From Kitasatospora gansuensis (GTDB taxonomy: Bacteria > Actinomycetota > Actinomycetes > Streptomycetales > Streptomycetaceae): a stretch of 64,000 bases of DNA. Location: assembly GCF_014203705.1 (NCBI RefSeq), contig NZ_JACHJR010000001.1, forward strand, positions 2,046,001 to 2,110,000. The letters run 5' to 3'. Position numbers and translations under genes: made by a program. Under the pieces are notes generated by a model. It had not been told where the DNA came from. It did not search any database and was given only the letters and a program-made list of their open reading frames with translations. Positions 1-7,200 of the stretch are shown one piece after another (within the stretch, counting starts at the first letter, position 1; each line of letters opens with the position of its first letter).

Positions 1-480
1 CGGGACCTGCCCGGTGAGGTGGTGGTGCTGCGCAGCCTGACCAAGACCTGGGGCCTGGCGGGCCTGCGGATCGGCTACGTCCTCGGGCCCGCCGGGCTGA
101 TCGCCCGGCTCGGCGCGGCCCAGCCGCTCTGGCCGGTCTCCACTCCGGCGCTGGCCGCCGCCGAGGCGTGCAGCGCGCCTGCCGCGCTGGCCGAGGCGGA
201 GGCCGCCTCGCACACCCTGGCCGGTCAACGTGCCCACCTGCTGCGGGGGTTGGCGTCCGTACCGGGGATCACCGTGCACGGCACGCCGGCCGCCTCGTTC
301 GTGCTGATCCACGTGCCCGGCGCTGCTGAACTGCGGACTCGGCTGCGCGCCGAGGGCTTCGCGCTCCGCCGGGGCGACACCTTCCCCGGCCTCGGTCCGG
401 ACTGGCTGCGGATCGCGGTCCGGGACGAGGGCACCACCGACCGCTTCCTCAGCGTGCTCTCAGCCCTCGTCCAGAACTGA
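1..480 (+). CDS. PLP-dependent aminotransferase, CobC/HisC-like (5' partial)
   Basis: The C-terminal 159 codons of a fold-type I PLP enzyme; the start lies outside the window. The fragment holds the PLP-lysine segment SLTKTWGLAGLRIGY, with the lysine at fragment residue 15, followed by the small domain ending in DWLRIAVRDEGTTDRF. This motif spacing is typical of histidinol-phosphate aminotransferase and threonine-phosphate decarboxylase (CobC/CobD, corrinoid side chain). The cobalamin reading is an inference; HisC-like enzymes share the same core. The stop codon is followed by about 90 bases before the next gene, on the same strand, with no obvious functional link to it. Confidence 0.75.
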   Translation, partial: RDLPGEVVVLRSLTKTWGLAGLRIGYVLGPAGLIARLGAAQPLWPVSTPALAAAEACSAPAALAEAEAASHTLAGQRAHLLRGLASVPGITVHGTPAASFVLIHVPGAAELRTRLRAEGFALRRGDTFPGLGPDWLRIAVRDEGTTDRFLSVLSALVQN

Positions 481-568
481 CCCGGCCCTCATCCGGCGCA
501 CAGCCCGCTCTCACCCGCCGTTCCTAGGCTCCCCGGCAGTTGACCGAGGAGACCGAGGAGCGACAGCC

Positions 569-1465
569 ATGGGACACGACCACCACGATCACCACGAGGG
601 CCAACGGGTCAGCCGCCGGGCCGCCCTGGCCGGGATCAGCAGCATCGGGCTCGGCGCCCTGCTCGCCGCCTGCGGCAGCCCGAAGTCCAGCACCAGTGCC
701 ACCACGACGACCGGCGCTACCGCCAGCATCTCCCCGCAGGCCACCACCGGGGACCTCACCGCCCTGTTCGCGGGCGCGGGTACCTGCACGCTCTCCCCCG
801 GGACCACCCAGGGCCCGTACTACTTCGACGCCGACAAGATCCGCAGCGACATCCGCGAGGACCGGGAGGGCGTCAAGCTCCGCATCGCCATCCGGGTCCA
901 GGACAGCGAGGCCTGCGGGCCGCTGGCCAACGCCGTGGTCGAGATCTGGCACTGCGACGCGGCCGGGCTCTACTCCGGCGCCGAATCCCTCTCCTCCGGC
1001 GGTGGTGGCGGTGGCGGGCCCGGTGGTGGCACCCCGCCGACCGGCGCACCCCCGTCCGGCGGGCCGGGCGGCGGCTCCGGTGGTGGTGGGGGTGGCGGTG
1101 GCGGTGGCGATCTCACGCCGACGGACGACAAGCGCTACCTGCGCGGCGCCCAGGTCACCAACGCCGACGGCATCGTCCAGTTCACCACCATCTGGCCCGG
1201 CTGGTACGTCAGCCGCACCGTGCACATCCACGCGATGGTGCACATCGACAACGAACGCACCCTCACCACCCAGCTGATGATGGACGAGTCGCTCAACTCC
1301 AAGGTCTTCGCGCAGCAGCCCTACGCCAAGCACACCAACCGCGACACCTTCAACGACGGCGACAGCATCTACAAGGAGTCCATGCTCCTCAAGATCACCG
1401 AGGACGCCGACGGCTACCTCGGCGTCATCACCTTCGGCGTCGACCCGGACCACGACGGGAAGTAG
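569..1465 (+). CDS. Lipoprotein intradiol ring-cleavage dioxygenase-like protein
   Basis: 298 residues. The N-terminus is His-rich (HDHHDHHE), then SRRAALAG and a lipobox LLAAC with Cys35 as the likely lipidated residue, so it is probably exported by Tat and anchored outside. The dioxygenase core follows: WHCDAAGLYS (Tyr135) and GWYVSRTVHIHA (Tyr213, His219, His221) fit the Tyr/Tyr/His/His non-haem Fe(III) site of intradiol dioxygenases, which cleave catechols between the two hydroxyls. Residues about 143-180 are almost pure Gly/Pro and sit inside the catalytic domain between the first and second Tyr ligands. A GAGGAG ribosome site precedes ATG. The substrate is unknown; extracellular members may act on lignin-derived or secondary-metabolite aromatics. 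Confidence 0.82.
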   Translation: MGHDHHDHHEGQRVSRRAALAGISSIGLGALLAACGSPKSSTSATTTTGATASISPQATTGDLTALFAGAGTCTLSPGTTQGPYYFDADKIRSDIREDREGVKLRIAIRVQDSEACGPLANAVVEIWHCDAAGLYSGAESLSSGGGGGGGPGGGTPPTGAPPSGGPGGGSGGGGGGGGGGDLTPTDDKRYLRGAQVTNADGIVQFTTIWPGWYVSRTVHIHAMVHIDNERTLTTQLMMDESLNSKVFAQQPYAKHTNRDTFNDGDSIYKESMLLKITEDADGYLGVITFGVDPDHDGK

Positions 1466-1483
1466 CAAGCATCTGCCGGACCG

Positions 1484-1972
1484 TCAGAACAGGCGGTACC
1501 AGGGACGCTTGACCGGCGGCAGCGTGCGGGCGAAGAACTCCGCCAGCTCCGCGCGCTGCCCCTCGTCGAAGGCGTCCTGCGGCACGAACGCCACCGCCTT
1601 GTTGGTCTGCTGGAGGTACCAGAACCCCGCCCGCCCGGTCACCTCCCGGTACAGCCGCCACTCCACCGTCGCCTCACTCGCGGCGGTCTTGAGCGAGTAC
1701 GTCTGCTCGGTGACCCGCACCGTCCACGGCTCCGTGATCAACTCGGCACTCTTCTTCGCGCCGCCCCGGACCACTATCCCCTCGGTCACCACCAGCACCA
1801 CCGGCCCCATCCCCAGCAGCCCCATGTTTGGCTCCCCGGTCAGCGCCCAGACCAGCAGCCCGGCCACCATGGCGATCCCCCCGAGAAGGGTCATCCGCCG
1901 CAGCGCCGGAACGTTCCGGAGCGCCCTCCGGAGATCCTGCTCGGTCAGCCGGAAGGTGGCGGTGATGTCCAT
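1484..1972 (-). CDS. YcxB-like small membrane protein
   Basis: 162 residues from the ATG giving MDITATFRLTEQDL. An upstream in-frame ATG would add 20 residues that do not look like protein. Two hydrophobic segments near residues 28-45 and 52-70 form a hairpin, followed by a soluble tail with EWRLYREV and FWYLQQTNKAVAFVPQDAF, the pattern of YcxB-like proteins. Function is not known for the family. It converges with the dioxygenase gene; the two stops are 18 bases apart. Confidence 0.7.
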   Translation of the reverse strand: MDITATFRLTEQDLRRALRNVPALRRMTLLGGIAMVAGLLVWALTGEPNMGLLGMGPVVLVVTEGIVVRGGAKKSAELITEPWTVRVTEQTYSLKTAASEATVEWRLYREVTGRAGFWYLQQTNKAVAFVPQDAFDEGQRAELAEFFARTLPPVKRPWYRLF

Positions 1973-2056
1973 ACGAAGGCACTGCTCTCTGCTCGAAACG
2001 TCACCCGCACATCCGTACGGAGATCGCCGCATGGTGACCGCCCCACCTGCACCGAG

Positions 2057-2611
2057 TCAAACGGACACCTGCCCAAGCGAGGCCGCCCACTCGGTCAGGG
2101 TGGTGAAGTGCGCGGGCTGGAGACCGAAGCGGTGGTCCACGTGGACGGTGAGGGCCGGGGCCGGGTGGTGGGTGGCGATCCAGGTGGTGTCGCGGGGGGT
2201 CAGTTCGTCGTCGACCCAGGCGAAGGGGCGGCCGGCGGCCCAGGTGGTCAGGTGGCGGGTCTTCCAGTGCAGGTCGTCGGGGTCGCCGTGGTGCATGGAC
2301 GGCCAGTCGACGTACGGGAGTTGGGGCAGGCCGAGCAGGGGGGAGATCCAGGTGTTGGCCTCGTCGGCCCAGGTGGTGCACCAGACCAGGTCGTACGGGA
2401 GTGCGAGCAGGGCCGGGCCGTGGTCCGGGTTGAGCCAGAGGCGGAGCGGGCGGACGTGCTCGGCGGGGCGGTGCTGCCACTGCATCTGCCGGGCGATCCA
2501 GGAGGCGGGGCGGACCCGATGGGTCAGGTAGCCCTCCGGGCGGCGGTGCGGTTTGCCGTTGTAGGGGCTCAACGGGCCGTCGACGTCGAGCAGGAGCAGC
2601 GGTCTGGTCAT
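2057..2611 (-). CDS. HAD-like domain protein
   Basis: 184 residues. Starts MTRPLLLLDVDGPLSPY, a HAD motif I with Asp9 and Asp11; VWCTTWADEAN matches motif II and AWVDDELT motif IV, so the hydrolase core seems complete. Many streptomycete proteins of this kind match the HAD domain found in Swiss-army-knife RNA repair proteins, but no such partner is nearby. The start is chosen because GAGGAG sits 6 bases upstream of this ATG; a much longer open frame continuing upstream is antisense shadow over the neighbouring gene. Substrate unknown. Confidence 0.75.
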   Translation of the reverse strand: MTRPLLLLDVDGPLSPYNGKPHRRPEGYLTHRVRPASWIARQMQWQHRPAEHVRPLRLWLNPDHGPALLALPYDLVWCTTWADEANTWISPLLGLPQLPYVDWPSMHHGDPDDLHWKTRHLTTWAAGRPFAWVDDELTPRDTTWIATHHPAPALTVHVDHRFGLQPAHFTTLTEWAASLGQVSV

Positions 2612-2758
2612 CGGAACTCCTCGGGGCGGCAGGTGGGGGAACCCTAGGCAACCAGGCCCCCGGGGCGCCTCCGGTTTTCGTCGGGGGGCTTGTGGTGCGG
2701 GCCCGGGGGCGGGACCTTGGTGGCCGTACGCCGTCAACTCCCCATGCCGGAGGCACCG

Positions 2759-3688
2759 ATGCAGCTGACCCGCCGTACGCTCCTCAGTACCGCCGCCGCC
2801 ACCCTGGTCACCGGTGCGCTCGGTGGCGGGCCGGCCGCGGCCGCCGTGAGAGCGGGGTCGTCCTGGATGGCCGGACTGCCGGACGGGCGGTCGCTGCTGC
2901 GGATGACCATCCCCGGTACGCACGACTCCTGCTGCACCGACCCGGCCAACGGCAGCGAGTGGTCGCACACCCAGAACTGGGGCGTACCAGAGCAGTTGGA
3001 GCGCGGCATCCGCTTCCTCGACATCCGGTGCAACGGTCTGGCGGGCGCGCCGGACGCGTTCGGGATCTACCACGGGAGCTGGTACCAGGACACCACCTTC
3101 GACCAGGTGCTGAACCAGTGCCGGAGCTTCCTGGCCGGCCACCCGGGCGAGGTGCTGCTGATGCGGGTGAAGAAGGAGAACGGCACCAACAACGACGTCG
3201 GCGCGGACTTCGCCCGGATCTTCAACGGCTATCTGGACACCAAGGGTTACCGGCCGCTGTTCTGGACCAACCCGTGGTTCCCCACCCTCGGCCAGGCCCG
3301 CGGGCGAATCGTGCTGCTGACCGACTTCGCCAACGACTGGTCGGTGCTGCACTGGCCGGGCGGGGACAACGGCTTCCTGTCCAACGACGTGATCAACCTG
3401 CAGGACCGGTACACCGGCATCAGCAGCGGCACCAAGTGGTCCTCGTACGTGCAGCGGCAGTTCGACAACGCCTTCAACGACCAGGGCTCGGCGAAGCTCT
3501 ACATCAACTTCGCCAGCATCGGGAACGGCGAGTGGCCGAAGTACTCTTCCCAGACCGTCATGCAGAAGGTCTGGGAGTACCTGGAGGCCCGCAAGCAGCA
3601 GCGGGCCAACCTCGGCGTGGTGCCGATGGACTTCCCCGACTTCCACACCAACGCCCTGCAGCTGCTGATCGACAAGAACTTCATCTGA
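2759..3688 (+). CDS. Secreted phosphatidylinositol-specific phospholipase C domain protein
   Basis: 309 residues. The start MQLTRRTLLSTAAA is preceded by GGAGG, and the twin-arginine signal ends near AAAA residue 29. The PI-PLC X fold is shown by TIPGTHDSC (catalytic His55), FLDIR and IYHGSWYQ (second catalytic His105). Such enzymes cleave phosphatidylinositol by forming a cyclic inositol phosphate. Length matches bacterial single-domain PI-PLCs. The gene stands alone; the IS200/IS605-type element begins about 130 bases after its stop. Confidence 0.85.
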   Translation: MQLTRRTLLSTAAATLVTGALGGGPAAAAVRAGSSWMAGLPDGRSLLRMTIPGTHDSCCTDPANGSEWSHTQNWGVPEQLERGIRFLDIRCNGLAGAPDAFGIYHGSWYQDTTFDQVLNQCRSFLAGHPGEVLLMRVKKENGTNNDVGADFARIFNGYLDTKGYRPLFWTNPWFPTLGQARGRIVLLTDFANDWSVLHWPGGDNGFLSNDVINLQDRYTGISSGTKWSSYVQRQFDNAFNDQGSAKLYINFASIGNGEWPKYSSQTVMQKVWEYLEARKQQRANLGVVPMDFPDFHTNALQLLIDKNFI

Positions 3689-3719
3689 CCGGCTCCGTCA
3701 GCCCGCTGACGCCCCGTCG

Positions 3720-5066
3720 TCACCCCTTCCGGGGAACCGGCGCGTGTCCGGCGGGGCGGCGGCGGTCCAGGGCGGGATGATTGCCGATGGTTCCGGAACT
3801 CCCTGGGAAAGAGACCTGTTGACATCCTCCCCGCGCTAAAGCACGGGGCTTGCGCCCGGTGCGGCCGGCGTTCCGGTGGGTTCCTGTTTCGACGGGCTGT
3901 ACCTGGCGTGGGATTGCCACGCCAGGTCTTACCGGCCCTCCGCAGGCGTTTAGCCTGTCCGCCTGCCCGGCGGCCAGGATGTTCCGAGCAGCATTGAGGT
4001 CACGATCATGCAGGGTGCCGCAGGCGGTACAGGTCCACTCGCGGACCGCGAGGGGCTTGGGTCCGTCCAGGACCCCGCACGCGGAGCACACCTGCGAGGT
4101 GGGTTCAAACCGTCCGATCACGCCGACGTGCCTGCCGTACCGAGCGGCTTTCTCGGTGAGCAGACGGCGGAAGGTGGACCACCCTGCGTCGTGGACGGAC
4201 TTGGCCAGCCAGGTCCGGGCGAGGCCGCGCACGTTCAGGTCTTCCAGGTACACCGCTTGGTTCTCACGGATCAACCGGGTCGTCTGCTTGTGCTGCCAGT
4301 CCAGTCGGGTGTCGGCCACCTTGGCATGAGCCCTGGCGACCTTCCTGCGGGCCTTCGCCCGGTTCTTCGACCCCTTGGCCTTACGGGACAGCGCCCGCTG
4401 CGCGGCCTTGAGCGTCTTCTCGGCCTTGCGCAGAAAGCGCGGGTTGTCGATCACCGTGCCGTCGGACAGGACGGCGTAGGTGGTCAGGCCGAGGTCGATC
4501 CCGATCTCGGTGTCCAGCTCGGGCAGATGGTCAGGTTCGACGTCCACGACGAAGCTGGCGTGGTACCTGCCGGACGGGTCCAGCACTATCGTCACCGACG
4601 ACGAATCGGCGGGCAGCACCCGCGACCACTTGACCCGCACGTCACCGATCTTGGCAAGATTCAGCTTTCCGTTGGACCGCAGCCGGAACCCATTGCGGGA
4701 AAACCGAAGCGACTGCCGGTTGTCCTTCCGCGACTTGAACCGGGGCAGACCCGAACGGCGACCGGCACGTTTCCCGGACAGCGAGTCGAAGAAGTTCCGA
4801 TACGCCGTGTCTAGATCACGAAGGGACGACTGCAACGCGTCGACCGACACCGATCCCAGCCACGACCTGGCCTCGGTCTTCTTCGCGTCGGTGATCACCG
4901 ACTTGGCCAGAGCCCCCGTCGGAACCTTCGACCGATCCGCCTTCCACGCCCGCTTCCGCATGGTGAGCGCATCGTTGTAAACCACCCGCGCGCACCCGAA
5001 CGTACGGGCCAACGCTTGCCGCTGACCCACCGTCGGACAGATCCGAAAGGAGTACCGAAGATGCAC
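3720..5066 (-). CDS. tnpB: TnpB, IS200/IS605-family RNA-guided nuclease
   Basis: 448 residues from a GTG start. The RuvC-like catalytic triad is intact: Asp191 in EIGIDLGLTT, Glu275 in YLEDLNVRGL and Asp354 in HDRDLNAARNI. A zinc ribbon lies between them (CSAC at 327-330, CTAC at 346-349). No tnpA is present, so the element is not self-mobile without help. The frame does not stop inside the element: it reads through the right-end hairpin (KPRALARGG) and about 32 further residues come from flanking DNA. Leu410, in the right end, is a rare TTA codon, so full-length translation would depend on the bldA tRNA in a streptomycete. Confidence 0.92.
   Translation of the reverse strand: MHLRYSFRICPTVGQRQALARTFGCARVVYNDALTMRKRAWKADRSKVPTGALAKSVITDAKKTEARSWLGSVSVDALQSSLRDLDTAYRNFFDSLSGKRAGRRSGLPRFKSRKDNRQSLRFSRNGFRLRSNGKLNLAKIGDVRVKWSRVLPADSSSVTIVLDPSGRYHASFVVDVEPDHLPELDTEIGIDLGLTTYAVLSDGTVIDNPRFLRKAEKTLKAAQRALSRKAKGSKNRAKARRKVARAHAKVADTRLDWQHKQTTRLIRENQAVYLEDLNVRGLARTWLAKSVHDAGWSTFRRLLTEKAARYGRHVGVIGRFEPTSQVCSACGVLDGPKPLAVREWTCTACGTLHDRDLNAARNILAAGQADRLNACGGPVRPGVAIPRQVQPVETGTHRNAGRTGRKPRALARGGCQQVSFPGSSGTIGNHPALDRRRPAGHAPVPRKG
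3819..3990 (-). ncRNA. Putative omega RNA (TnpB guide RNA scaffold)
   Basis: In this family the guide RNA is the 3' part of the tnpB transcript and ends at the right end; the guide is then copied from flanking DNA. Here the scaffold would overlap the last coding part of tnpB and end in the hairpin at 3829-3848. The guide would be the bases below about 3819 on the minus strand, beginning AGGTCTCTTTCCCAGG. The 5' boundary given is only an estimate. Confidence 0.5.
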
Positions 5067-5178
5067 CAGAGCAACCTACCGACAGGCACTGACAACCGCC
5101 CGCGCGCACATGCACGGCGGTCCGCCCTGACAGCGAAACGCCGCCCCCTGACCTGCTCCGCAGGCAGTCCGTTTCCTA

Positions 5179-5196
5179 CCCCGGCTAAAGCCGGGG
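5179..5196. repeat. Left-end palindrome of the IS element
   Basis: Perfect 7-base stem CCCCGGC/GCCGGGG with a TAAA loop, matching the right-end palindrome in loop and flanks. It is probably the hairpin recognised as single-stranded DNA by a TnpA transposase. Confidence 0.65.
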
Positions 5197-5215
5197 GTAT
5201 CCACGGAGGTACCCG

Positions 5216-5518
5216 ATGATTCGCAAGACCGCCGCCTCCGTCTCCGCCGTCGCACTCGCCGTCCTGGGGGCGGCGCCCGCCGTCGCCTGGGCCGCCCCGG
5301 ACCCGACCGGTGCGGCGCTGGACACCACCTGCTCGGAGGTCGGCAAGCTCGGCGCCCAGCAGGCCTTCGCGATGACCGCGATGGCGGCCCAGCCGCTCCC
5401 GGTGGCGGGGCTGGTGCAGCAGTGCACCGACAGTGCCCTCTCGGTGGAGGGCGACGCCGAGCTGTCCCACGCCCTCGGCGGGGCCCCCTCGCTGGCGGGC
5501 AGCGGTCCGCTGCTCTGA
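5216..5518 (+). CDS. Small secreted rodlin-like protein
   Basis: 100 residues; GGAGGT lies 5 bases before ATG. A signal peptide runs to about residue 27 (AVAWAAPDP). The mature part has two cysteines (39 and 70), and its end, VQQCTDSALSVEGDAELSH followed by AL..APSLAGSG, resembles the conserved C-terminus of rodlins (QQCTENS..GDE.LSH.L....VLSGNG), the surface proteins that align chaplin fibrils on aerial hyphae. It is shorter than usual rodlins (about 130 residues) and lacks most of the N-terminal half. The rodlin assignment rests on remembered family sequence and is moderate. The IS element sits immediately upstream. Confidence 0.5.
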   Translation: MIRKTAASVSAVALAVLGAAPAVAWAAPDPTGAALDTTCSEVGKLGAQQAFAMTAMAAQPLPVAGLVQQCTDSALSVEGDAELSHALGGAPSLAGSGPLL

Positions 5519-5532
5519 GTCCGGCGCCAAGG

Positions 5533-5565
5533 CAGGGCCGGCTGACCGAGTGTCAGCCGGCCCTG
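5533..5565. terminator. Bidirectional hairpin terminator
   Basis: Perfect 14-base stem CAGGGCCGGCTGAC / GTCAGCCGGCCCTG around a 5-base loop. It lies between the convergent rodlin-like and VOC genes and overlaps the VOC stop codon. Confidence 0.8.
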
Positions 5566-5927
5566 GCGGGGAGCTGCTGGACCGCCCAGCCGTTGCCGTC
5601 CGGATCGGCGAAGAAGACGAAGGAGCCCCACGGGAACTCCTGCACCTCGCTCACCGCCACACCCCGCGAGGAGAGCTCCGTGCGGGCCGCGTGGATGTCG
5701 GCGACCACCAGCTGCAGTCCCTGGGCCGAGCCCGGCGGGGTGTCCAGCAGCCCCTTCCCCAGGGCGATCGAGCAGGCCGAGCCCGGCGGAGTCAGCTGGA
5801 CGAAGCGGATCGTGTCGCTGACGGTGTGGTCGTGGTCGGCGTGGAAGCCGACCTGATCGGTGTAGAACGCCTTGGCCCGGTCCACATCCGTGACCGGGAC
5901 CGCCACCAGTTCGAGTTTCCAGTCCAT
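5553..5927 (-). CDS. VOC (glyoxalase/dioxygenase-fold) family protein
   Basis: 124 residues, starting MDWKLELVAVPVTDVDRAK. The beta-alpha-beta-beta-beta repeats end with FFADPDGNGWAVQQ, the usual VOC second half. Proteins of this length and pattern are common in actinomycetes as uncharacterised enzymes or antibiotic-binding proteins. The start at 5927 is preferred over one 7 codons upstream because family members begin at this point. Confidence 0.8.
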   Translation of the reverse strand: MDWKLELVAVPVTDVDRAKAFYTDQVGFHADHDHTVSDTIRFVQLTPPGSACSIALGKGLLDTPPGSAQGLQLVVADIHAARTELSSRGVAVSEVQEFPWGSFVFFADPDGNGWAVQQLPARAG

Positions 5928-5961
5928 ACCGGCGACGCTACCGAACACCGGCCCCGCCCCC

Positions 5962-7113
5962 TCACCCCGACACGCGCGGTCCCGGAGTGCCCGCCGACCA
6001 GACGCGGGCGGCGGCGATCCGGGCGGCGGCGCTCGGGTGGGTGGCGAAGAGCAGGTGGAGCAGTCGGGGCGGGTCGACGTCGGCGATGTTGGTCACCGCC
6101 AGGCGGCGCTGCATCGCGATGAACTGCTCGGGGTCCGAGGTGAGTTCGAGGGCGTGGCGGTCGGCCCTGGCCTCGATCCGGCGGCTCGCGGCGCACTGGA
6201 GGGGCCCGGCCAGGGCGCCGAGTACGGCGGCGCAGGCCGCGAACAGGAAGAGCGAGCGCGGGTCGGCGGCCGAGGTGGCGGAGGCGGCGTCGAGCAGCGG
6301 CTGCCAGGAGGTGAGCAGCCCGAGCAGGGCCACCGCGACGGCCGCGCCCAGTGCGCCGAGCAGGGTGCCGGTGAGGACGTCCCGGTGCTTGACGTGGCCG
6401 AGTTCGTGGGCGACCACGAGTTCGACCTCGCGGGGGTCGGCGGTGCCGATCAGGGTGTCGTACGCGACGATCCGGCGGGTCGCGCCGAGGCCGGAGACGT
6501 AGGCGTTCAGCGCGGTGGTCCGGCGGGAGGCGTCGGCGACCAGCACCTCGCGGACCCGGATCGCGTCCCGGGCGGCCAAGTCCAGCAGGGCGGTGCGCAG
6601 TTCGCCTTCGGGCAGCGGGGTGAAGCGGTTGAACAGCGGCTCGACCAGCAGTGGGAAGAGGAAGGAGAGCAGTGGCACCAGCAGGGCGGCGAGCAGCGCG
6701 GCGGGCAGCCACCAGTGCTCCGGCGACCGGTCGGTGAGCGCGTACAGCCCGTACCCGACCGGCAGCGCCAGCACCAGGCCGAGGGCAAGACCGCGCAGCA
6801 GGTCCACCGCCCAGCCGGCCCAGCCCTGGGTGATCAGGCCGTACTCCCGGCGGATCACCCGCAGCCGTGCGCCGAAAGGGAGTTGGGCCAGCTCGCCGAG
6901 CAGCAGCAGGAGCGCCACCCCGGCCAGCACCTGCGCCGTCCGGGAGCCGCCGAACAGGTCGCCGGCCCAGCCGACCAGGCCGGCCCCGGCCGGGGTGAGG
7001 CCGAGCAGCAGCAGGGGCAGCAGTCCGGCGGCGCGGGCGCCGAGCGCCCAGGGCAGTTGGGCCCGGCGCAGCGCCCGGCCCCGGGCCACCTGCTCGGGGG
7101 TGAAGTCGTCCAT
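5962..7113 (-). CDS. M48-family membrane zinc metalloprotease
   Basis: 383 residues. The zinc site is AHELGH (His236, Glu237, His240) with the third ligand Glu314 in RRIEARADRHALEL, the Ste24/HtpX arrangement. Hydrophobic stretches near residues 26-50, 60-80, 105-127, 135-160, 247-270 and 285-305 indicate several membrane spans. It is closer in layout to CAAX protease Ste24 than to the shorter HtpX. Likely role is membrane protein quality control; no partner genes are adjacent. The ATG at 7113 lacks a strong ribosome site. Confidence 0.85.
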   Translation of the reverse strand: MDDFTPEQVARGRALRRAQLPWALGARAAGLLPLLLLGLTPAGAGLVGWAGDLFGGSRTAQVLAGVALLLLLGELAQLPFGARLRVIRREYGLITQGWAGWAVDLLRGLALGLVLALPVGYGLYALTDRSPEHWWLPAALLAALLVPLLSFLFPLLVEPLFNRFTPLPEGELRTALLDLAARDAIRVREVLVADASRRTTALNAYVSGLGATRRIVAYDTLIGTADPREVELVVAHELGHVKHRDVLTGTLLGALGAAVAVALLGLLTSWQPLLDAASATSAADPRSLFLFAACAAVLGALAGPLQCAASRRIEARADRHALELTSDPEQFIAMQRRLAVTNIADVDPPRLLHLLFATHPSAAARIAAARVWSAGTPGPRVSG

Positions 7114-7138
7114 GGGAGTCAAGGGTGGCAGAACGACG

Positions 7139-7175
7139 GCGGCCCGTCCGCCCCGTGAAGGGGTGGACGGGCCGC
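7139..7175. terminator. glnII terminator hairpin
   Basis: Stem GCGGCCCGTCC / GGACGGGCCGC extended by CCCC/GGGG, located 25 bases beyond the glnII stop on the minus strand and before the M48 gene. Confidence 0.75.
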
Positions 7176-7200
7176 GCGAGGTGACTGGTGTTCAGCCGGA

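Larger units (their letters stand above)
3819..5199 (-). mobile_element. tnpB-only IS200/IS605-type element
   Basis: Bounded by two similar imperfect palindromes with the same loop: on the + strand CCCCGCGCTAAAGCACGGGG (3829-3848, right end) and CCCCGGCTAAAGCCGGGG (5179-5196, left end). The right end finishes GGATGTCAA read in the tnpB direction, a common end of these elements. There are no target duplications, as expected for single-strand transposition. The left end stops about 16 bases before the ATG of the next gene, so the element separates that gene from its old upstream DNA. Exact boundaries are approximate. Confidence 0.75.

Noticed and set aside
2612..3646. Upstream extension of the HAD-like gene to over 500 residues
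   Set aside because: The added part is antisense to the PI-PLC gene and the motif-I start with a good ribosome site lies at 2611.
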